Assembly: GCA_946623295.1 (NCBI GenBank)
Contig: CAMOQY010000061.1
Coordinates: 1-7,891 of the forward strand
Length of the DNA: 7,891 bases
DNA from: an uncultured Lachnospiraceae bacterium
GTDB lineage: Bacteria; Bacillota; Clostridia; Lachnospirales; Lachnospiraceae
Reading direction: 5' to 3'
The notes under the pieces were generated by a model. The model made no database searches, was not told where the DNA came from, and worked only from the letters and a program-made list of their open reading frames with translations. This document shows positions 1 through 5,760 of this stretch, one piece after another. Position 1 is the stretch's first letter, and every line of letters begins with the position of its first letter. A program made the position numbers and the translations under genes.

Positions 1-464
1 TGAACACTACGGTGCCCGTGCTCGGAAAGCTGATGGGTGTCGGAATGTTCATTCAGATACTTACGCTCACAGGCGCCCGCGGATGGATTGTGGGCAGCTG
101 CATCGAGATGTCGGCTATAGAGGGCATCGGAATGATCCTGCTCTTTATCGCCATCGCGGTGGCCTGCCCTGCCTTCGGCGCCGTTTCTTCCTACGGATCC
201 GCGTCGGTCCTGGGCGTGCCGTTCCTGCTGATCCTTATCGATCACTTCCCCAACGGGCAGGTGGTCATGGCTGCGGCTCTTTCCTGCATCGTCTGCGTGG
301 GCGACCTTATGCCCCCGACGGCGCTCGCCGGCAATTACGCCGCTTCGCTCGTGGAGGAAAAGTACTCAAAGGTACTCAGGCACTGCGCGATCCCCGCGCT
401 CATCACGATAGCGTTCAGTCTGGTGGTCATCATCTTCTCCGAGACTGCGTTTTCGTTCCTGTAA
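1..464 (+). CDS. C-terminal part of a multi-spanning membrane transporter (5' end outside window)
   Basis: The reading frame is open from base 3 to the TAA at 462-464 and has no start of its own near the edge. This is therefore the last ~153 residues of a longer protein. A GTG at base 12 is in frame but has no ribosome binding site and lies inside a conserved-looking segment. The fragment is strongly hydrophobic, with about four membrane segments separated by short polar loops. A re-entrant-loop-like motif, GDLMPPTALAG, lies about two thirds along, followed by a basic loop and a last hydrophobic helix. A PP-containing hairpin near the C-terminus is typical of large permease subunits of TRAP/ion-transporter superfamily carriers of dicarboxylates and related anions, so I infer that type of carrier. 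The exact family and substrate are not visible. It ends 12 bases before a small membrane protein gene and appears to share an operon with PGA genes. This suggests transport of glutamate, polymer fragments or a counter-anion. Confidence 0.72.
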   Translation, partial: NTTVPVLGKLMGVGMFIQILTLTGARGWIVGSCIEMSAIEGIGMILLFIAIAVACPAFGAVSSYGSASVLGVPFLLILIDHFPNGQVVMAAALSCIVCVGDLMPPTALAGNYAASLVEEKYSKVLRHCAIPALITIAFSLVVIIFSETAFSFL

Positions 465-470
465 GGAGGT
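463..470 (+). promoter_or_regulatory. Shine-Dalgarno sequence fused to the transporter stop codon
   Basis: The sequence TAAGGAGGT runs from the transporter stop codon straight into a perfect anti-16S match, six bases before the ATG at 477. This site is the main support for the 49-residue gene. It also implies that ribosomes ending on the transporter can reinitiate on the small gene. Confidence 0.75.
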
Positions 471-476
471 GCTGAG

Positions 477-626
477 ATGGTAGTAACGATAATTTATCTT
501 GCGATAATAGTTTTTCTGCTGTTTTTCATAATCTGGAACATGTTCACGGAAAAGGACATAATGCTCCAGATCGACGCCGCGCTGGTCATCATACCTCTGG
601 TGCTCAGGCTGCTGCTGATCAAGTAA
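477..626 (+). CDS. 49-residue hydrophobic small membrane protein
   Basis: This small gene starts with ATG at 477, six bases after a perfect AAGGAGGT, and ends with TAA at 624-626. The product has two hydrophobic stretches, about residues 3-21 (starting VVTIIYLAII) and 28-48 (rich in Leu and Ile, with Arg44). A short polar turn (NMFTEKD) separates them. It therefore looks like a two-helix hairpin in the membrane. I do not recognise a family. It sits between a transporter and a zinc hydrolase, 12 bases from each, and both of its junctions fuse a stop codon to a Shine-Dalgarno sequence, so it is almost certainly translated with its neighbours. It may be a small accessory subunit of the transporter, as occurs with some two-part carriers, but this is inference. 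A decayed fragment is less likely because start, ribosome binding site and stop are all intact. Confidence 0.78.
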   Translation: MVVTIIYLAIIVFLLFFIIWNMFTEKDIMLQIDAALVIIPLVLRLLLIK

Positions 627-638
627 GGAGGCGGAGAG

Positions 639-1904
639 ATGACGTTATCCATAAAGACGAAACATAATGTCCTGTCCGCGCTGATCCTTCTGGCACTGGC
701 AGCCGGGGCCGTCGTATATCTCGCGCTGCAGTTTACCAGGATGTGGACGCCCGATTCCGTATATGAGAGCAAAAATCCCAGCGTCACGGAGGTCAGACGA
801 CTGTCTGATTACAATGAAAATCTCAAGGGCTCAAAGGGCGATACGGACATATACGTGATCGAAGGAGAAGAGCCCGGGGATTCCATGCTGATACTCGGCG
901 GAGTGCACGCCAACGAGCCCGCCGGTATGCTGGCCGCGGTATATCTCGTCGAAAACCTTCACCCCAAGGCCGGTACGGTCTACGTGATCCCTTTTACCAA
1001 CGAGGCCGGTTTTACCTGCAATGATCCTCTGGAGGCCTCGCCGATGTTCTTCAGTATCGATACACCGTCGGGAGAGAGGCAGTTCCGCTTTGGCGCGCGC
1101 GTCACGAATCCCATATTCCAGTGGCCGGACCCCGATATCTACGTACACGCGTCCTCCGGACAGAGACTTGCCGGAAGCGAGACGAGAAACCTCAACCGTA
1201 CCTATCCCGGACGCACCAACGGCACCTTTACCGAGCAGATCAGCTACGCGCTTGTACAGCTCATAAAGACCGAGGATATAGCTGTCACGATCGATCTGCA
1301 CGAGGCTTCGCCTGAGTACCAGACGATCAATACGACGGTCGCCGAATCACGCGCCATGAAAGTAGCCACTACCGGACGCTTCAATATGGACTGGGACGGC
1401 ATCACGATGTCGGTGGAGCAGTCGCCTGTGACCTTCCGCGGGCTTTCCCATATCGAACTGGGCACCTGGACCGATACGCTGGCGCTGCTTATGGAGACTT
1501 CCAACCCTTCCCAGGGACGCGAGCACGGCCTTACGGGCTCGGATCTCGTGATCTACGGCAAGGATAAATTCTATGCCAGAGTCAAGGCTGCCGTAGGCCT
1601 CAAGGACGCCGATTACAGTGAAGAATACGGACGTCCGATCCAGCAGAGGGTCGCCAGACACGTCACGGCCATAAACGCCTACGCGGACGCCTATACTGAG
1701 GAGTACGCAAATGCGGCCGCTGCCGACAACAAGCTGGAGGCCTTTACTCTCATCGGTCTCGGCGCTTCGACCTATCCCGGCTCCGACGGACATATCATTT
1801 ACGAGGGACGGAAGGGCGTTATAGATCTCGGTGAGCTGCCTTCCTACGACACTCTCTGCGCGGATCTCTTTGATTACCTCGCAGTACCCCAAGGAGCTGA
1901 ATAA
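639..1904 (+). CDS. Membrane-anchored M14-like zinc hydrolase (succinylglutamate desuccinylase/aspartoacylase family)
   Basis: This 421-residue protein starts at ATG 639 behind GGAGGCGG. Its N-terminus is short and basic, followed by one hydrophobic helix (about residues 11-30), so the rest should lie outside the membrane. The zinc hydrolase signature is complete in order: H90-A-N-E93 (two zinc ligands), N-L-N186-R187 (substrate carboxylate binding, like Asn144-Arg145 of carboxypeptidase A), D-L-H221-E (third zinc ligand) and E286 in LLMETSNP (likely general base). The family removes acyl or amino-acid groups at amide bonds, and related M14-like enzymes include phage poly-gamma-glutamate hydrolase. 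Next to pgsB/pgsC, cleavage or trimming of the PGA chain is the natural inference. Compared with its neighbour paralogue, it has about 47 extra residues between the HxxE motif and NR, and a C-terminal extension of about 100 residues that I cannot assign. Its stop overlaps the next start by one base. Confidence 0.85.
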   Translation: MTLSIKTKHNVLSALILLALAAGAVVYLALQFTRMWTPDSVYESKNPSVTEVRRLSDYNENLKGSKGDTDIYVIEGEEPGDSMLILGGVHANEPAGMLAAVYLVENLHPKAGTVYVIPFTNEAGFTCNDPLEASPMFFSIDTPSGERQFRFGARVTNPIFQWPDPDIYVHASSGQRLAGSETRNLNRTYPGRTNGTFTEQISYALVQLIKTEDIAVTIDLHEASPEYQTINTTVAESRAMKVATTGRFNMDWDGITMSVEQSPVTFRGLSHIELGTWTDTLALLMETSNPSQGREHGLTGSDLVIYGKDKFYARVKAAVGLKDADYSEEYGRPIQQRVARHVTAINAYADAYTEEYANAAAADNKLEAFTLIGLGASTYPGSDGHIIYEGRKGVIDLGELPSYDTLCADLFDYLAVPQGAE

Positions 1905-2851
1905 TGAAAAAAAAGCTTGCTTTGATACTTGCCGCAGCAATGCTCCTTGCCGCGTGCGGCGGGGCGCCGCAGGGTGATACGTCTCAGACTGAGAGCGCTG
2001 CAGCCTCAGATCAGGAGTCGACCGCATCTGCGCCGACTTTTGCTCCGATCACGGTGACTGCCTCGGCGACAGAGGCCACAAAGGAGGATCTCGCTGATCT
2101 GCAGCCCGATCCGCCGTACGACTTTGACGTGGACGCGATGGTCCCGACGGACTTCGGAGACTTTTTTACAGATCAATACCCGGTAACGACCTCGTCGTAC
2201 AAGCTGCTTCAGGGTGATGAATACGAAAATGAGGTCTTCGTTATCGAGTCGGAAAATGACGGACCCACAGTATACGTGATCGCCGGGATCCACGGCGACG
2301 AGGAGGCCGCCTGGCAGGCCGGAAAGCTTCTCAAAAAGATAAGCATCAAGTGCGGAAAGCTCTACGTGATCGCTCCGGCAAACAGATGGGGAGCGTCCGC
2401 AGTGCCCAAGACCCGGTATCTCGACGGCAAGGATCCCAACCGCGCTTTTCCGGGCGATCCCTCCGGCACGAATGCTCAGAGATTTGCCTATGCGCTGTAC
2501 AATGACGTAAAGGACAAGGCTCCGGACTTCGTTTTCGATCTGCACGAGGCAGTGATCGTAAAGGAAGGCCGGGACAATCTGGGAAGCTCCATCATCTATT
2601 CGGATATGGATCTTTTCGGTGATCTGATAATCGATCTTGTCCTGGCATCGCAGGAAGGCGAGATCTGCACGAAGCCGTTTAATTTTTACAGCCCCGGTCC
2701 CGCGGGAAGCATAAACCGCACTATCACGGAAGGCCTCCGGATCCCAGTGATGACCGTAGAGACCTTCAGAGGCTATCAGATGCGGGACAGGATCAGCGAT
2801 CAGCTGGACGTGGTGCAGTACGTGCTGCGCTCATACGGTCTGGTCGACTGA
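1904..2851 (+). CDS. Lipoprotein M14-like zinc hydrolase (succinylglutamate desuccinylase/aspartoacylase family)
   Basis: The start ATG overlaps the upstream stop (TAATG). AAGGAG at 1891-1896 lies seven bases before it. The 315-residue product begins with a lipoprotein signal peptide: MKKK, a hydrophobic core, then the lipobox LAAC with Cys18. A low-complexity Ser/Thr/Ala/Glu linker follows to about residue 65, as in surface lipoproteins. The catalytic domain shows H130-G-D-E133, P-N179-R180-A-F-P-G, D-L-H214-E and E286 in VMTVETF, giving the full zinc and catalytic set of the AstE/AspA branch of M14-like enzymes. It is therefore predicted to act outside the cell, tethered by lipid. Its position directly before pgsB suggests a role in trimming, releasing or degrading poly-gamma-glutamate, though the substrate is not proven by sequence. 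It appears to be a diverged, shorter paralogue of the upstream membrane-anchored enzyme, and the pair probably have different attachment or chain-position preferences. Confidence 0.86.
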   Translation: MKKKLALILAAAMLLAACGGAPQGDTSQTESAAASDQESTASAPTFAPITVTASATEATKEDLADLQPDPPYDFDVDAMVPTDFGDFFTDQYPVTTSSYKLLQGDEYENEVFVIESENDGPTVYVIAGIHGDEEAAWQAGKLLKKISIKCGKLYVIAPANRWGASAVPKTRYLDGKDPNRAFPGDPSGTNAQRFAYALYNDVKDKAPDFVFDLHEAVIVKEGRDNLGSSIIYSDMDLFGDLIIDLVLASQEGEICTKPFNFYSPGPAGSINRTITEGLRIPVMTVETFRGYQMRDRISDQLDVVQYVLRSYGLVD

Positions 2852-2873
2852 AAAAGCAACTGAACTCAGGTAT

Positions 2874-2905
2874 GGAAGCACCGGCATCCGGTCGGTGCTT
2901 CCTTT
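2874..2905 (+). terminator. Hairpin before pgsB: weak terminator, attenuator or mRNA-processing stem
   Basis: GGAAGCACCG at 2874-2883 pairs perfectly over 10 bp with CGGTGCTTCC at 2893-2902, with a 9-base loop. Only three T residues follow (CCTTTGAT), so it is a poor intrinsic terminator and probably allows read-through. A second CACCG at 2911-2915, just before the pgsB ribosome binding site, could compete for CGGTG at 2893-2897, but it would form a much weaker stem. The position between the hydrolase genes and the synthase genes suggests that it sets the ratio of the two halves of the operon. Confidence 0.55.
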
Positions 2906-2929
2906 GATATCACCGGCGGAGGGATACCC

Positions 2930-4108
2930 GTGGGTATTTTCGTAACGATTCTTGCCGCGGCCGTTCTGGCTGCCCTTATAGCTGAGAGGGCTTTCGCCCT
3001 CAGGGCCAGGCGCGCCCTTCTCCACGTGATCCACGTGAACGGAACGCGCGGAAAATCAGGCGTGGCCCGTCTCATCGCCGCAGGCCTTGGAGAGGGCGGC
3101 GTCAAGGTCTGGTGCAAGACTACGGGCACGCTGCCGATGATCATAGATACTGCCGGAAACGAGCGCCTGATAAAAAGGCGCGGACCGGCAAATATCAGCG
3201 AACAGATCCGGATGCTCTGCGCCGCGGCGCGAGAAGGTGCACAGGTCCTTGTGATTGAGTGCATGGCTGTGGATCCGGAGCTGCAGTTTGTCTGCGAGCA
3301 CAGGATACTTCACTCCGACATAGGCGTTATTACAAATGCCCGTATCGATCACGTGGCCGAGATGGGTACAAGCGTGCCGGAGGTCATACGGGCTCTCTCG
3401 GCTACCGTACCGGACCGCGCGGAAGTCGCCCGGGCTGCAGGAAAAGCGGATGTCAGGACGCGCCTTTTTACCGCGGATCCGGCGTGCGCACAGGCCCTGA
3501 GAGAAAAGGCCGGCAGTCTCGGCACGGATCTCGTACTGACCGACCCCGCGTCGGTACAGGCGGAGGCGGAAAGATTCACTTTTCCGGAAAACGCCGCTCT
3601 GGCGCTTGCCGTCTGCGAGAGCTGCGGTGTGCCGCGCGATGCGGCTCTGAGGGGCTTTTCAAAGGTACAGGAGGACCCCTACGCCGTATCGGTCCATACC
3701 CTTCCCGGAGATATCACCTTTGTGGACCTGATGTCCGCGAACGACCCCTTTTCCACACAGATGCTGATAGACAGATACCCCTGCGGCGGCCGCAGAGTGT
3801 ACGTGCTCAACTGCCGCCGGGACAGAGGCCCGCGCACAAAGCTGATGACAGAGCTTATCAGGGAGAAAAAGCCGGATGAGATATGGCTGATCGGCGCGGG
3901 CAGAAGAGCGGCCCTAAGGCTGCTGGAAAGAGCCGGTCTTAAGGCGGAGGTATTTGCATCCCCTGAGAGGCTTCCGCTCTTTGATGAAAAACTCAGAGAA
4001 GGGATCGGGCCGGGAACGTATATCTACGCCATCGGCAATATAGCCGGCCCGGGCGTCAGACTGATGGAGATGATAGGAGAGGAGGAAGCGGAATGTACGC
4101 GCAGATAA
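2930..4108 (+). CDS. pgsB: Poly-gamma-glutamate synthase ATP-dependent ligase PgsB/CapB
   Basis: This 392-residue protein matches the usual length of Bacillus PgsB (about 393) and the family's motifs in order. These are an N-terminal membrane helix (residues 2-19), an ATP-binding P-loop HVNGTRGKSG (35-44, Lys42), KTTGT (63-67), ECMAVDPE (110-117), a Mur-ligase-like IDHVAEMG (139-146), FPENAALAL (218-226), SANDPFST (269-276), LNCRRDRGPRT (293-303) and AIGNIAGPG (367-375). The family activates the gamma-carboxyl of glutamate with ATP and extends the gamma-linked chain at the inner face of the membrane together with PgsC. The GTG start at 2930 follows GGAGGG by six bases and places the membrane helix at the very N-terminus, as in known PgsB. 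The gene overlaps pgsC by 16 bases. The sequence shows a CapB-like ligase clearly; that the polymer is glutamate follows from the family. Confidence 0.94.
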   Translation: MGIFVTILAAAVLAALIAERAFALRARRALLHVIHVNGTRGKSGVARLIAAGLGEGGVKVWCKTTGTLPMIIDTAGNERLIKRRGPANISEQIRMLCAAAREGAQVLVIECMAVDPELQFVCEHRILHSDIGVITNARIDHVAEMGTSVPEVIRALSATVPDRAEVARAAGKADVRTRLFTADPACAQALREKAGSLGTDLVLTDPASVQAEAERFTFPENAALALAVCESCGVPRDAALRGFSKVQEDPYAVSVHTLPGDITFVDLMSANDPFSTQMLIDRYPCGGRRVYVLNCRRDRGPRTKLMTELIREKKPDEIWLIGAGRRAALRLLERAGLKAEVFASPERLPLFDEKLREGIGPGTYIYAIGNIAGPGVRLMEMIGEEEAECTRR

Positions 4109-4521
4109 TAGTCACAGGCATACTTGTAAGCCTGCTCTTTTCCTATTTTACGCAGCTCTCCCCGGCGGGACTCATCGTGCCGGGATATATCGCTCTTAAT
4201 ATCGGATCGCCGCTGAAGCTCCTGCTTACTCTTGCTGTCTCCCTGCTGACCATCCTCATCTACAGACTGATATCCGAATTTACCATTCTGTACGGCCAGA
4301 GGAGATTTGCCGTGATGATAGTGATATCCGTCGGGATATCATATATCCTGAGCCTTCTCCCGATACCCGCGGCAGGTGTGGGTGTGGTCGGGTATCTGAT
4401 ACCAGGTATCATCGCAAAGGAATGCGAGCGCCAGGGCGTGATCAGGACTCTTGCGGCAATGGCGGCGGCGAGCGCGGTAACGGCAGGGATCGCCATGCTC
4501 TTTGGAGCAAAGCTGCTTTGA
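4093..4521 (+). CDS. pgsC: Poly-gamma-glutamate synthase membrane subunit PgsC/CapC
   Basis: The 142-residue product is almost wholly hydrophobic with about four to five membrane helices, close to the ~149 residues of Bacillus PgsC. Family marks are PAGLIVPGY (24-32), ILYGQRRFA (65-73, like ILYGRRKFA in Bacillus) and GYLIPGIIAKECERQG (100-115). PgsC forms the membrane part of the PGA synthase with PgsB and is thought to support polymerisation and export. The ATG lies inside the end of pgsB (16-base overlap). GGAGG at 4081-4085 is seven bases upstream and is itself inside pgsB codons, so translation of the two is probably coupled and gives matched amounts of both subunits. No anomaly is visible. 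Confidence 0.94.
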   Translation: MYAQIIVTGILVSLLFSYFTQLSPAGLIVPGYIALNIGSPLKLLLTLAVSLLTILIYRLISEFTILYGQRRFAVMIVISVGISYILSLLPIPAAGVGVVGYLIPGIIAKECERQGVIRTLAAMAAASAVTAGIAMLFGAKLL

Positions 4522-4542
4522 GATCATGCGGTAAAGAAACAA

Positions 4543-4564
4543 AAAGGACGAACGATCCAGGTTG
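4543..4564 (+). promoter_or_regulatory. Weak ribosome binding site and TTG start of pgsW
   Basis: The frame of pgsW is closed upstream by TAA at 4532-4534, and no ATG or GTG lies between it and TTG 4562. The only Shine-Dalgarno-like sequence is AAAGGA at 4543-4548, 13 bases before the TTG, which is longer than usual. The start is therefore forced but weak, which fits low expression relative to pgsB and pgsC. Confidence 0.5.
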
Positions 4565-5641
4565 AAAAAACGTGAAAAACTTACAGCCGGAGAATGCCTT
4601 ATTCTTGCAGCAGCTCTCGTCACGGGAGCCGCGCTGCTTGCCGCGGCCTTTTTCCTCAAGAGCGAAAGGCCCGGCCCGCTTTACGATATACAGGTAAAGG
4701 CCGCGCGTCAGATGCAGGAATGCATGGATGCGGTCAGAGCGGAAAAAATACGCAGGAACATAGCCATACCGACCGAGGACATTTTTGATACCGGCCTTAT
4801 CGGAGAGGCTTTCAATATGACTACCTCCACTGCGGGCGAGCTCGGGGCAAAGCGCACCACGGCCGATCCCGACATGGCCGCCCTCATCGTAAAGATGCTC
4901 GACGAGGCCGGGCTGTCGGAGGGAGACGTGCTGGCGTGCGGCTTTTCCGGATCGTTTCCCGCGCTCAATATCGCCGTGATCTGCGCATGCGACGCTATGG
5001 GAGTAAGGCCGGTCTATATCGCCTCCGTCGGCTCGTCGACCTGGGGCGCGAACAACCCCGGCTTTACTTCGCCCGAGATGCTGGTCATGCTCTATGAGAG
5101 CGGGCTCATAAAGGAGCCTCCCGCGCTCATTACCCCCGGAGGCGGAGATGACGCCGGCCGCGTCCCGGACGAAGAGGCCTTTGCGCAGATCTGGGAACGG
5201 GTCGCCTCGCTCGGATATCCGGTGATGATCGAGGAAAACTTCTCAGATAACACTGCCGCCAGAAAAGAGCTGTATGACGGGGAGGGCGCCTCTGCTTTCC
5301 TGGCGTCGGGAGGAAACGTGACCTCGCTCGGCAAAAATATGGTCATCGATCTGGTCGGACAGGGGCTGATCAGAGAGAAAATAACGTCCGTAAACAAAGA
5401 CAGCGGGCTGCTGGAGCTCTTTCTGTATGAAAACAGGCCCGCGATGCTCCTTCTCAATATACGCCAGCTCGTTTCGGACTACGGGCTGCCCTTTGACCCC
5501 GTCTCGCACCCCGCGCCGGGGGAAAGCCCGGTGTACAGCGAGATCGTCTATCCGTACGGCATTATCGCGATCTGCCTGGCCGCAGAGGCGCTTTTGCTCG
5601 TATTGTTTAAATACTTAAAAAAATCAAATGATCATACATGA
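4562..5641 (+). CDS. pgsW: Poly-gamma-glutamate system protein PgsW
   Basis: This 359-residue protein has a basic N-terminus (KKREK) and two membrane helices, about residues 12-32 and 331-350. They enclose a soluble domain of roughly 300 residues that I expect to face outside. Notable conserved-looking blocks are GFSGSFPALNIAV (127-139), VRPVYIASVGSSTWGAN (148-164), TPGGGDDAGR (191-200) and ASGGNVTSLG (248-257). Overall architecture and neighbourhood fit the poly-gamma-glutamate system protein family (PgsW), which is found next to pgsB and pgsC in Clostridia, Fusobacteria and some archaea. Its biochemical role is not established. It may take the place of PgsA/CapA in loci that lack it, which would fit this window. 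The gene follows pgsC after 40 bases and starts with TTG. No clear intrinsic terminator follows it. The C-terminus is a short hydrophilic, Lys-containing tail. Confidence 0.82.
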   Translation: MKKREKLTAGECLILAAALVTGAALLAAAFFLKSERPGPLYDIQVKAARQMQECMDAVRAEKIRRNIAIPTEDIFDTGLIGEAFNMTTSTAGELGAKRTTADPDMAALIVKMLDEAGLSEGDVLACGFSGSFPALNIAVICACDAMGVRPVYIASVGSSTWGANNPGFTSPEMLVMLYESGLIKEPPALITPGGGDDAGRVPDEEAFAQIWERVASLGYPVMIEENFSDNTAARKELYDGEGASAFLASGGNVTSLGKNMVIDLVGQGLIREKITSVNKDSGLLELFLYENRPAMLLLNIRQLVSDYGLPFDPVSHPAPGESPVYSEIVYPYGIIAICLAAEALLLVLFKYLKKSNDHT

Positions 5642-5688
5642 CAACTTAAAATATTTCACATTATTTTTCTTAAAACAATAATCATACA
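5627..5688 (+). repeat. Imperfect 12-bp direct repeat flanking the end of pgsW
   Basis: AATGATCATACA at 5627-5638, inside the end of pgsW, and AATAATCATACA at 5677-5688 match at 11 of 12 positions with starts 50 bases apart. The second copy ends two bases before the proposed -35 region of the downstream gene, so it could be a regulator site. With AT-rich sequence a chance match is possible. Confidence 0.35.
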
Positions 5689-5690
5689 GG

Positions 5691-5719
5691 TGGATTTTCC
5701 GGATAGAATTTGTTAAAAT
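5691..5719 (+). promoter_or_regulatory. Putative sigma-A type promoter with extended -10
   Basis: In the AT-rich gap, TAAAAT at 5714-5719 matches five of six bases of the -10 consensus and is preceded by TG at 5711-5712 (TGtTAAAAT, an extended -10). A weak -35, TGGATT at 5691-5696, lies 17 bases upstream. Transcription would start near 5726 and give a leader of about 35 bases to the ATG at 5761. The leader holds an 8-bp palindrome, TTCATGAA (5740-5747), next to the ribosome binding site AGGAG (5749-5753). The site suggests that the beta-helix protein is transcribed separately from the PGA genes. Confidence 0.5.
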
Positions 5720-5760
5720 TCTTAAAGATATCAATATGTTTCATGAACAGGAGATGTGAC

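Noticed and set aside
83..475. A 130-residue + strand frame overlapping the transporter
   Set aside because: The overlapping frame encodes continuous membrane helices that run to a stop fused with the next ribosome binding site; the alternative is an Arg-rich shadow.
462..641. Frameshifted or decayed remnant joining the transporter and the 49-residue frame
   Set aside because: A clean stop, a perfect Shine-Dalgarno sequence, an ATG and a second clean stop are all present, which argues for a separate gene rather than a broken one.
831..2545. Antisense frames opposite the two hydrolase genes (831-1301, 1347-2027, 2006-2545)
   Set aside because: The + strand frames carry complete catalytic motifs. 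The antisense products are low in hydrophobic structure and rich in Arg, Val and Gly, as expected for shadows.
3259..3879. A 206-residue + strand frame inside pgsB
   Set aside because: It is a +1 shadow of a strongly conserved gene, its product is unusually rich in Arg and Gly, and it has no ribosome binding site.
5639..5690. Intrinsic terminator after pgsW
   Set aside because: The region has T runs but no GC-rich stem before them, so I could not support a Rho-independent terminator.
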